DNA of 64,000 nt from Linanthus parryae (lineage: Eukaryota > Streptophyta > Magnoliopsida > Ericales > Polemoniaceae). The DNA lies in the NCBI GenBank assembly GCA_023055425.1, contig JALGPY010000004.1, positions 56,939,718 to 57,003,717 on the forward strand, read 5' to 3'. This document shows positions 20,723 to 31,145 of the stretch, piece by piece; position 1 is the stretch's first letter, and each line of letters starts with the position of its first letter. The position numbers and the translations under genes are program-made. The notes under the pieces were generated by a model. The model saw only the letters and a list, made by a program, of their open reading frames with translations, did no database searches and was not told the origin of the DNA.

Positions 20723-23375
20723 TAGACGAACTTGAAGGGGCCACTATTTTTTCTAAAATTCATCTCCGCTCCGGTTACCACCAAATTCGAGTTCACCCTC
20801 CCGACATCTATAAAACTGCTTTTCGCACCCATTCGGGCCACTACGAATTTGTAGTTATGCCCTTTGGACTCTCGAATGCTCCTTCAACATTCCAGTCAGC
20901 AATGAATGACCTTTTTCGCCCTTATCTCAGAAAATTTGTCTTGGTATTTTTCAATGACATACTGATTTATAGCCGAACTGTGAGCGAGCATCTTACCCAT
21001 CTGAGATTGGCTCTTGACCTATTACGAACCCACTCGTATTACGCCAATGCCAAAAAATGCGAGTTTGGCCAATATGAGATGCGATTTCTGGGTCATGTGA
21101 TCAGCAAACAAGGAGTCGGAGTTGATTTTGATAAGGTGAAAGCTGTTGGGGAGTGGCTAGTACCAAGAAATGTTAAAGAACTAGAGGATTTTCGGGTTTA
21201 ACTGGTTACTACCGCAGATTTGCTCGGGAATACGGAGTGATTGCACGACCTTTGACGGATTTGACGAAGAAAAATGCCTTCCAGTGGTCAGAGAAGGAAG
21301 ATTTGGCTTTCCAAAATCTGAAGGCGGCTTTGACCAGTGTGCCAGTTTTCAGGTTGCCAAATTTCAGCCATCCCTTCACGGTTGAATGTGATGCTTCCTC
21401 CAAAGGAGTGGGCGCTGTCCTCATGCAATCGGAACACCCGATAGCATACTTTAGTAAGGGATTTTCTCTCTCTAATCGTTATAAATCTACCTATGACAGA
21501 GAATTGCTTGCTTTAGTTTTGGCTTTAACGAAATGGAAGCATTACCTATTAGGGCACCATTTTTTGTGAGAACTAATCATTGCAGCCTCAGGTATCTCTT
21601 AGAGCAGCGTGTCACAACCAATGAACAACAACGCCTCCTCATGAAGCTCTTCCCTTTTGACTTCAGTATCTTATACAAGTCTGGGAAGACAAAATCAAGG
21701 AGCGGATGCTCTATCAAGGCGGCCCCAACATGCTGATTTTCTTGCACTGGCTTTGCAATTCAATATGGATTTCATGCAGTTGCCTAATGCTTTAAGGCGA
21801 GATCCATATACCAGGAATATTATTGAGGCTCTTAAGAGGGATGTTAATTCAAATCCTGGTTTTCACTTGGCGGATAAGAAGCTATTCTACCAGAATAGGT
21901 TGGTTATTCCTGATGATGCTGCCTTACGTTTAATGCTGTTATCAGAATCTCATGATTCATTATCCGGCGGACATGGAGGCTACTTAAAGACACTCAAGCG
22001 TCTGACCTCGTGCTTCTTTTGGCCGCATATGAAACAAGAAGTGAAGAAATATGTTCAGAATTGCATGGTGTGCCAGCAAAATAAGTACCAATCCCTTGCA
22101 CCGGCCAGTCTCTTACAACCACTTCCGGTTCCAGAACGAGTCTTGGAGGACATCTCCCTGGATTTTATCGTAGGCCTTCCTAAACCAGGTGGGTACGATA
22201 CAATCTTGGTGGTCGTTGATAGGTTCAGCAAGTATAGCCATTTTATTTTGTTGGCTCACCCTTTTACCGCGAAATCGCTGGCCGGTCTTTTCTGTAAGGA
22301 AATTGTTAGGTTGCATGGCATGCCGCGTTCTATTTTATCGGATCGTGATGTCATATTTCTTAGTACCTTCTGGCGGGAGCTATTTAGACTGAGTCAAACT
22401 CGGCTCCGAATGGGAACTGCATATCATCCTCAGTCGGATGGCCAGACCGAGGTAGTGAACCGCTGCTTGGAGACGTATTTGCGGTGTTTTGCACATGAAC
22501 AACCCACTTCATGGAGCAAATTTATCTCTTGGGCAGAATTCTCTTTCAACACGGGTTTTCATACTGCAACGGGCACCAGACCATTCAAGGTTCTTTATGG
22601 TCGAGATCCGCCTAGTTTGCATCCTTTCATTCTTGGGGAGACACAGAATGCTGAGTTAGAAGAGCAATTGATTGAACGTGATGAAATGCTGAAACTACTG
22701 CGACAAAATCTTCTCAAATCTCATTCTCAAAAGAAAGCATCTGCTGATTCCAAGCGCAGAGATTTGTATTTTGAGGTAGGGGATGCAGTTTTTCTACGCA
22801 TTCAACCCTTTCGATAGCGATCCCTCTCTAAGAGAAGGTATGAAAAGCTTTCTCCTCGGTATTTTGGGCCTTATACAATTATTCGTCGGGTGGGACCAGT
22901 AGCTTACGAACTAGCTCTACCGGCGGAGTGCAAACTTCATCTTATTTTTCATGTGTCATTGTTGCGTCCTGCTCATGGACAACCACCAGCTACACCTCCT
23001 GCTTTGCCAATATCTGTTGATTGGGAACTTAGGCTAACACCAGCAAAGATAATGAATCACCGTTGGGTAACGCAGTCTGGTATTCCAACCCTGGAACTCC
23101 TGGTGCAATGGTCAAATCGCCCGATTGAGGAAGCTTCTTGGGAAAATTACAATTTAGTAGCTGGACAATTCCCACAATTTCCCCTTGAGGACAAGGCGAA
23201 TTTCAAGGGGGGGGGGTGTACTGATAGAATCCCTCCTCTCAAAACCTATTTTCGTAAGAATAGGAAAAGATGTGATCAGTTCGCTAATTTTTCTGCATTA
23301 GAAGGACTGTTGGCTGACCAAGTCAAACCACACGTGGAGGTTGTTGAGGATCTTTTGGAGTCTGGTAACTCATGA
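20690..23375 (+). pseudogene. pol: Chromovirus pol (RT to chromodomain), multiply frameshifted
   Basis: RT continues in a new frame to about 21190. Its catalytic box reads FFND where FFDD/YVDD is expected (codon AAT at 20953-20955), so even a repaired frame would lack a catalytic aspartate. Further frameshifts fall near 21190, 21555 (T run) and 21690. Integrase is intact in one stretch (21690-22817): zinc module (CMVCQQNK), D (DISLDFIVGLP), D (LSDRDVIF), E (DGQTEVVN). TAG at 22815-22817 separates it from the C-terminal domain and chromodomain (LTPAKIMNHRWVTQSG, LLVQWSNRPIEEASWENY). The last frame runs about 154 bp into the 3' LTR and stops at 23375. Confidence 0.88.
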
Positions 23376-23654
23376 TCAACAGATTTGATCCTCTGACCAT
23401 TCTGTTCCTGATATTCAGGAAGTAGTTTCTTTCCTATTTCTCTGCAGGTAGTTGCTATTTACTAGTTAATAAGTTAGCTGTGCATTAGTATAAAGAGATG
23501 TGCAGATCTTTTAGGAGATTATGAGTTGAGTTAGAGTTGTATTTTCTGGAGAATAGTCCACTCCATACGGACTGATTATTTCTGGTCTTTTATTCTTGAT
23601 TATAATAAAACCCTTTCCTTTCCACTACTTCCTTTTATTAACCTGCTCCTATCA
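23222..23654 (+). repeat. 3' LTR of chromovirus (433 bp)
   Basis: Preceded by a ten-G polypurine tract ending at 23216 and GTAC. Ends TCCTATCA, followed by GTATG. The first 154 bp also encode the C-terminal tail of pol. Confidence 0.93.
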
Positions 23655-23674
23655 GTATGAGTACAAGTATTCCA

Positions 23675-23960
23675 CACTAAAAGAATTTAGTAAATTTGTT
23701 ACCATATATTTGTTACAATTGCCAGTTGGTAATAAAAAAGTCCAGTTTTATGTTACCAGTATGTGATTTGGTAACAAATTGTGAAATATAGTATTTTTTT
23801 GTGACGAACAGTAAAATAGTAAAGAAAATTTGGTATCAACAAGTTTGGAGGGAATTTTCGATGCGGCGGGAAACCATTATGCTACTGGAATTTTATTTGA
23901 GAAAAATTTGTCCGTAACAAATTGGTGCTTTTTTTTCTGATTACGAATATGTGGTAATAA
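23675..23960. repeat. Left terminal and subterminal repeats of CACTA
   Basis: After CACTAAAAGAA come repeated TTTGTTACC, TTGTTAC, TTGGTAAC and TATGTTACC words in both orientations. In En/Spm such subterminal motifs bind the TnpA-type protein. Their spacing here is irregular. Confidence 0.75.
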
Positions 23961-24861
23961 AAAGTTGTAGGGTATTATATTGTAATTTCCAAAAATCATA
24001 ATTTAGCCCCACTATTTGGTTATATTTGACAAAGTTAACTCTGTTTCACACGTTTTTGACTCCCAGCATTATCTACGGAACCACGATTCCTCCGCCTCCA
24101 AGATAAGCTCGCGCGTTCCTCCTATTTGGGGCAGATCGATGAACATCTATCCAGAAGGATTTCCCTCCGTTGTCGACTATCTCCTCCCCGGTAAGCCTAT
24201 TCCCATATTCTCTATTTCTTTCTCTCAAATCTTGTTACAACGTCATCGATTTCCAATCAGTACTGTTCTAACGATTGCAATTGTGTTTTATTTCCAGAGC
24301 TAGGGTTCTTCTATAGTCACTTGCGAGTCTATCCAACTCTCTGCGGTTTGTTCACTTGCGACTCTAATATCTACTCTTGTTTTCTTGTTAGTATCTTTAT
24401 AGTTCTCTATGGTTAATTGCGGTTTTTGTGGATAGTTAATCGACATTTTGTGACTTTGATGATGTGCTTGGTGATTTGTGTTTCCTTAGAGTAATGTTTC
24501 AGAACTGAATTTTTTTTGATTTAAGTAGATGCCCTATGAAATGAATAACTGGTAAGAGCTTTGTTAAATGTTTACGAGTCGCTGGTTGTAGCTTCGCTAA
24601 AAGAGGATTTAATCTTCTCTACTAATTCCATCGACACCGCCAATGATTCTGTTGAATTGGCGAAACTCAATTAACCAAATTCTCATCCCATCCCATATTC
24701 CCAATCAACCCACAAACCAAATACATGGTACGTACCCACAACCCACAAACCAAGGTCATAGAATCCCATGTAAGTGATGCATCCCGTGGATCGAAAAATA
24801 ATTGTATTCGATAATGTGATTTTAGGAACTTTTGACCCTCTGGGCATGCTCAAAGCATATG
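23961..24861. other. CACTA 5' non-coding region with candidate leader exon
   Basis: No protein-coding gene recognised. A GC-richer stretch at about 24050-24190 ends in CCCCGGTAAGCC, a good splice donor. It may be an untranslated first exon spliced to the acceptor TTCTTTTAG at about 27033, upstream of the transposase start. This is inference from signals only. Confidence 0.35.
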
Positions 24862-25339
24862 TGATCAGACTATTAACAGTTGGCACTGAATGAAGAGACA
24901 AAGTTGCAGTAGGATTTGAATCCACCAAGATCTGAAATGCTACAGTAAGTAGCGATCCTCCTTGGCTAATTGGACCATCCCAAACAATTGCGAAACCAGA
25001 GGGCAGAAAAGGCACATTTTCTGAATCGGCACCTCTTAGAACCATATTCAATAAGTTGGGGTTGACTGGAGCATATATGACATACGAGCATGTAGAGTCT
25101 GTGCAACTTTTTTGCAGAGTCATCATGCTGCTCTCGCTTGAGTTTGGGCTCTACACACAGTATCATGTGTGTTGATGTGTTAGACAATTGGTAAATGTAT
25201 GCAAGTAACATAAACCTAAAATCCTGCTAATATTACTTACATGTACTGGCAGTAGGGACACTGAGTTCTCAAGGTCATGGCCGTTAGCCATAATGCGACC
25301 TATTTGTTGGAATAATCCGCCCATTGATAGGATATCCCA
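24862..25339 (-). pseudogene. Captured HD-ZIP IV gene fragment (two exons)
   Basis: Two minus-strand exons with intact splice sites encode the C-terminal part of a class IV homeodomain-leucine zipper transcription factor. Exon A (25339 to 25241, 33 codons) reads WDILSMGGLFQQIGRIMANG and ends SVSLLPVH at a GTAAGT donor. Exon B (25150 to about 24862) reads [20 protein letters not shown], then [31 protein letters not shown] and SVPTVNSLI. This is the conserved block after the START domain in the ANL2/PDF2/GL2 family. The homeodomain, zipper and START domain are not visible and the family C-terminus is replaced. It is antisense inside the 5' non-coding part of the CACTA element. I infer capture of host sequence with its intron; it is unlikely to make a functional factor. 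Confidence 0.82.
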
Positions 25340-27033
25340 CTGTAACTTAGAGGAGGATGATTATTGTTAATGTTATAATAGTCTGTAGTGTGTGCTCTAG
25401 CTCTAATATGGCTCAAGTAATTGGAATATTCGCATCTCGTTGATGTGATCAAGAATATGTTAGGAAGATTAATGGTGGGCAGTGATTGGACAAGAGTTCA
25501 TTTGCTTGCTTCCTGTTTTGGCTCTACTGATGCATAAGTTTTCTTTATCCATATTAGCCCAATGTTAATGTACTACATCTTATTTCCTATCACCTTCCGA
25601 GAGACATGGGAATCAGCTCTTAATTTTACGTGAATAAGCTCTGACAGTATTGAACCTTCCTTTGCAATGGAATCTCAACACTGACTACCCCTTATAAGTT
25701 TGTGAATAGTTTTCTTATTATTTTGTTATCTTTATCGAAAAAATATCGAGCCTGTTGTTATTCTACTCTGCCTTTCTTATAATTATTGTTACATGTCTTA
25801 AAGCTAATTGCACTAATTGCTGATTAACTCATTTTAAGATTTTGACAAGTTTTCGCTTTAGTACTTTCAAGAACTTGGTCAACTAATATTTTGATTTGGC
25901 ATGTCCTTGTTAGCTTTGCGGTTTGCGTAATGAACCTCTTAACTTTCAATTATAATATAGGTCTCGGTCCCAAGACCATTTTGTTTGATGTTCATTATAC
26001 GGATTAAAAATAGACAAGGAAAAATATTTGAGTTGTTACGGTATAAAAAACTAGAAGCTGTAACAACTAACAAATTAGGTATAATCTTACGATTCACGAT
26101 CTAATTACGTGAATCGGAGACTAGGTGACAAGCCACTATCCTATGTTTAATCTAAATTTTGAAAATTGTGCATGTGCCGCACACTGAGGAATTAACTGCT
26201 CCATGAGCTTCAATTGCACTCCTACACCACCTGACGTATAAGTTTCTGAAAACAATGAAAATTTAAGAAATATGAGAAAGCAAAGAACCCAATACCATGT
26301 AAGCGGTCGTGATGTAATAGACTTAATATACTCTTCTTTTGAGATGAGTAACGATATTTTGCATGTATACCTTACCAGTTTCCTGATTTTACACACAGCA
26401 GCATAGAGGCTGAACCACATATGCGGAAAGCCAGCAACCAAGACTTGTGATTTCGACCACTCAGAGTATCATTACTAACACCGAGCTTACATACACATTT
26501 ACTAGTCACATTGTGCACAATTGCAGTTTGGTGACAGGCTGATAGCACAAAATCACGTAGAACGATTTTCCAAACCATCAAGTGACCCTATCAAAGATCT
26601 AAAAACCTCTCTTTCGCACTACCATAATCTCGTAGGAATAAGCTAAGTTTTGGAAAATTAAAAAAAAATACCAAAAATGATCGTGTGGGATGTTTGGATG
26701 ATTAACCTGCCCTCTGTTCGTTCAAACTGTCTCCTATGTAGATAGTTTCTTGCTTTTTTTCAGCACCACCACACCACTCCACTTGTAGGGAATAATGATT
26801 ATGTATTGCCAATTACGACACCGTGTCCTGAATGAAGACACTGTCTTGCCTATAGATCTTAATTGAACATGTAGGAGATTTTAGATTTTCATTTTGACAT
26901 ACTAAATAGCAAGTGACGTACATATTAATTTTTTGTAGACGAAAGGGTCAATTACTCTGTCTGCCAAGACTAAGGGAAGTCATATTATTTCACATGCTCT
27001 TATCTTATTGTTTATTCTGTTTTTTGTTCTTTT
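25340..27033. other. CACTA 5' region, possible further captured exons
   Basis: Minus-strand segments at about 26160-26240 and 26375-26560 have splice-like borders and short open frames. They may be further pieces of captured gene, but I cannot match them to HD-ZIP IV or another family. The rest is AT-rich and non-coding. Confidence 0.35.
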
Positions 27034-27090
27034 AGGAGTTTCACTGGCTACACTCTCTTCCTTGGAAATTTCTTGTTCTTCGTGGTAATA

Positions 27091-30000
27091 ATGGATAGGA
27101 GTTGGATGAAACTTAGTAATAGATGGGGTTCTGAATATGAAGCAGGTGTCAAAAGTTTTATTGATTTTGCAAAGAACACTGTCGATAGCAAAAATAGGAT
27201 TCGCTGTCCTTGTCGACTTTGCAACAATGTCTATTTTCAGAAACTCGACATTGTGGAGGGTCATTTATTTGAAAGTGGAATTGTACCTGATTACACAATT
27301 TGGATTCACCATGGGGAACCTTTTGGTTTTGGAAAAGATGATGGGTTGGTGGATAATGATAGAGATGGTGATTCGTACAATGGTAATGATGATGATCATG
27401 ACTTTTCGTTGTATGTGAATGACGATATGCAAACCATGATTGAGAATGTATATGCTGGTTCAGTTATGGGTGGTAATATGGGTGAGGATGAGGCTCGAAC
27501 GAGCAACCCCATTCCTGAAGGGGAAGCAAAAAGATTTAGCCGATTGTTAGAAGATGCCCAACGTGAAGCGTACCCTGGCTGTCAGAAGTATTCTAAGCTT
27601 TCTGCCCTTGTGAAGTTGTTGCACATCAAGACCTCAAATAATTGGTCAAATAAATCAGTAGACCAACTATTAGAGTTTTTGAAAGATTTCCTCCCAGCAG
27701 GTGGAACACTCCCAGCATCATATAGCGAGGCGAAAAGATTAATGCGAGATCTGGGTTTGAGTTACAACAAGATTCATGCTTGCAAATTCAATTGTATTCT
27801 GTATAGAAAGGAATACAAAGATCTTGAATCGTGCCCAACATGTGGGGAATCTAGGTGGGAGAAGAACACTTCAAACCAGCGCAAAAAGGTTCCGCAAAAG
27901 GTTTTGCGACATTTTCCATTAAAACCGAGGTTGCAGAGACTCTTTATGTCAAAACAGATTGCTGAAGAAATGAGGTGGCATAAGGAAAAGCGAGTAGAGG
28001 AAGAAAATATGTGCAGACACCCAGCTGACTCTGAAACATGGAAGGATTTTGATAAGAGATTTGAGTGGTTTGCGCAAGATCCTCGAAATATTCGGCTGGG
28101 ACTTGCTAGTGATGGGTTCAATCCATTTGGTAACATGAGCAATGCTTATAGCATGTGGCCCGTATTGCTGACTCCGTACAATTTACCTCCTTGGATGTGT
28201 ATGAAAGAACCTTTTTTCTTTGTATCCCTGCTCATTCCTGGACCAGAGTCCCCAGGAAACGATATTGATGTGTACCTGCAACCTTTAATTGAAGAGTTGG
28301 TAGAGTTGTGGGAGGAGGGGATAGACACATATGATGCACATTCAGGAAAAGTCTTTAAGTTGCATGCTGCTGTTCTCTGGACTATTAATGACTTTCCTGC
28401 TTATGCAATGCTGTCAGGTTGGAGCACTAGAGGGCAACTTGCATGTCCAAACTGTAATGTTAACACTGACTGGACAAGATTACTACATGGTAAGAAACAA
28501 TGCTACCGGGGCCATCGTCGATTTCTTCCTACTAATCACAAGTGGAGAAGAAGTCATAAATTTGATGGAGACGTGGAACATAGGGAAAAGCCGAGAGAAC
28601 TTTCAGGGCATGATGTCTTACAGCAAGTACAAAATATTACTTTCCCTGAATTCGGTAAAGCACCAAATGTGAGGAAAAGAAAGCGTAACAAAGAAGATTT
28701 GAATTGGCGAAAGAGGAGTATTTTTTTCGAACTCCCTTACTGGAGTGAACTTAAACTAAGGCATAATATCGATGTAATGCACGTTGAAAAAAATGTATGT
28801 GAAAGCATATTGGGTACGTTAATGAGCATTGATGGTAAAACCAAGGATAATGAGAAAGCTCGGTTGGATTTAGAGTTGATGGGTATAAGAAATGAGTTAC
28901 ATTTGCAAAAATATGGTGATTCCTACACTATGCCTAATGCTTGTTATACACTAGATGCTGCGGAGAGGAAGCGTCTTTGCGAATGGTTGAAAACAGTCAA
29001 ATTTCCAGACGGTTATGCCTCCAATATCGGTCGATGTGTAGTCGCTGGTGGGACGAAGATATCTGGAATGAAAAGTCATGATTGCCATGTTTTTTTGCAA
29101 AAGTTACTTCCTACAGCAATACGCGGATACTTGAGGAATGATGTATACACTGCCTTAACAGAGCTTAGTATTTTCTTCAAAGAGCTGTGCAGTAGAACTC
29201 TACGTATGGATGTGTTAGAGAAGTTGGAGAAAGATATTGTTTTGATACTATGTAAACTAGAGATGTTATATCCGCCAGCATTCTTTGATATTATGATACA
29301 CATGACGGTTCACTTACCACTCGAGGCGAAGATTGATGGTCCAGTTCAGTACAGATGGATGTATCCAGTCGAAAGGTAATTCACTTTTCGTCTTTGGAGT
29401 ATTGTATAGAGAATTTCATAAAATTATATATTATCATATGAGTCTTCTCATTTTAATCTTGTCTTTGAAATAGGTATTTGCGCACACTGAAACGATATGT
29501 ACGTAACAAAGCTCACCCGGAAGGTTCAATTGCAGAGGCGTACGTTGACAGTGAGTGCTTAACATTTTGCTCATTGTATCTTAAAGGTGTGGAGACACGA
29601 TTCAACCGAGATGAAAGAAATGATGATGAAAGTCAAGGGAGCGGGTTTTTGAATGTTTTCTCACAGGGTGGCAGACCGTTAGGATCACCCAAGGCAATTG
29701 TACTTGGAAAGGCGGATTATAATAAAATCAGGTGGTTTGTGTTGAACAATTGTCCTGAAGTAGAACCTTATATGCAGTAAGTCCAAATATCATTTTATTT
29801 ATGTCAATATCTTTCATATTTTGTTTATTCTATTGTTTCACACTATGAACCTATTGTATCACTAGGTTACACAAAGAGGAACTTAGAAAGGAAAGAAATC
29901 AAAATATCCAAAAACGACACGAAGAGCTCTTTGCTGGATGGTTTGAGCATCATGTGAGCAGTGTATAATTTAATTACAGTACATACTTGTCTTTGAAAAA

Positions 30001-30932
30001 TAGAGTACTGAATTTTTTTTCATCTATTTATGTAGATAAAAAGGTTACGTCGAAATGGGTGTGCTGAAGCAACTGATGATCTTTATTCTCTATGTTGTGG
30101 TCCCGAGGAACGAGCTGAAAGATACTATGGCTGCAACGTAAATGGCATAAGGTTTCATACTCAAGATCATGAGAAAAAACGCAAGACTCAGAACAGTGGT
30201 GTGCTTACTGTAGGCGAGCACAATTCAGAGGATATCGATTTCTATGGGGGTTTACAAGATGTTATTAAAGTAGATTACATTGGCGGGAGACATGTGGTAT
30301 TGTTCAAATGTCTCTGGTATAATGTTGGTGATAAGAGAAACGGAATTCACAAGGATAAGTTTTTGACTAGTGTGAATGTTTCTCGTACGTGGTATGTTGG
30401 AGACCCATATATACTGGCATCCCAAGCAGAACAAGTATTTTACATGGATGATACCATGTTGGGTGCAATTTGGAAAGTAGTACAGAAGATTCAACCACGA
30501 GCAGTTTTTGATGTTCCAGAGGTTGAAGTGGATAAAACATCGAGCACTGGGGATGATTTGGCTACTGATGATGATGAATACCAACAAAATGAGTCACATC
30601 ATGGAATTGGTGTCGAAGAGGAAGACGAAAACTACAATACACTGAATAAAGCTGGATCAACTGTGTGCACTGTAGAAGCAATTTATGTGAAGCCTTCTGG
30701 AGGGAATATTAGTAACGAAGAAGAAGAAGAAGAAGAAGAAGAAGAAGAAGAAGAAGAAGAAGAAGAAGAAGAAGAAGAAGAAGAAGAAGAAGAAGAAGAA
30801 GAAGAAGAAGAAGAAGAAGAAGAAGCAGAAGAAGAAGAAGAAGAAGACGCAACAAGAGAAGGAGAAGGAGAAGGAGAAGGCGAAGGAGAAGAAGAAAGAA
30901 GAAGATTACTAGTTCATTTTTTGAATAAATGA
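27091..30932 (+). CDS. tnp2: TNP2-type CACTA transposase, four exons
   Basis: Exons 27091-29375, 29474-29776, 29866-29953 and 30036-30932 join with GT-AG borders and consistent phases to 1,191 codons including stop, with no internal stop. The start MDRSWMKLSNRW is the usual family start. The N-terminus is the transposase-associated zinc domain (CPCRLCNN). The large TNP2 core follows at about residues 215-560 (CKFNCILYRKEYKDLESCPTCG; RWHKEKR; IDVYLQPLIEELVELW; HNIDVMHVEKNVCESILGTL), then a DUF4218-type region (MIHMTVHLPLEAKIDGPVQY; SIAEAYVDSECLTFCSLY across the first junction). DUF4216-type sequence (VDYIGGRHVVLFKCLWYNV) is in exon 4. Exon 4 ends in about 40 consecutive acidic residues coded by a GAA repeat. 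The protein would bind and cut CACTA ends in the nucleus. I see no disabling lesion. Confidence 0.88.
30717..30895 (+). repeat. GAA trinucleotide tract inside the transposase
   Basis: Nearly pure GAA/GAG repeats code a Glu tract at the C-terminus of the transposase. The opposite strand gives a spurious poly-Leu frame. Length is probably polymorphic. Confidence 0.9.
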
Positions 30933-31145
30933 TTTGCATAAAATTCTTCAAACTTTGAGTTCTGCCAAATAATAATGATGTTAAGTTGTTTACAATATTA
31001 ATATATCCAGCTTGTATGTCTTTCAAATGTGTAGTCTTGTTTCCCGTCAATTCCCATTTTTCAGTGCTATGAATGGTGTAAAAACAATTGTATCTTACGA
31101 ATTTGTATTAATACCTTTTTCCATTCATGCAGGTACCACGAAAGC

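Larger units (their letters stand above)
18282..23654 (+). mobile_element. Chromovirus (Reina-like by size), complete but disabled
   Basis: Two LTRs (18282-18713 and 23222-23654) have TGATAG...CTATCA ends, an initiator-Met-type primer site and a G-rich polypurine tract. The element is flanked by a perfect GTATG duplication (18277-18281 and 23655-23659). It is 5.37 kb, order gag-protease-RT-RNase H-integrase-chromodomain. I count about 10-11 substitutions plus one indel between LTRs (about 97.5% identity), so it is fairly young, yet the coding region has two in-frame stops and about four frameshifts. Reina is suggested by compact size; other chromovirus clades are not excluded. Confidence 0.92.

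Noticed and set aside
26136..26581. Further HD-ZIP IV exons on the minus strand
   Set aside because: Short open frames and splice-like borders are present but residues do not match the homeodomain, zipper or START domain convincingly.
30709..31050. Minus-strand frame of poly-leucine
   Set aside because: It is the reverse reading of the GAA tract coding the transposase glutamate tail.
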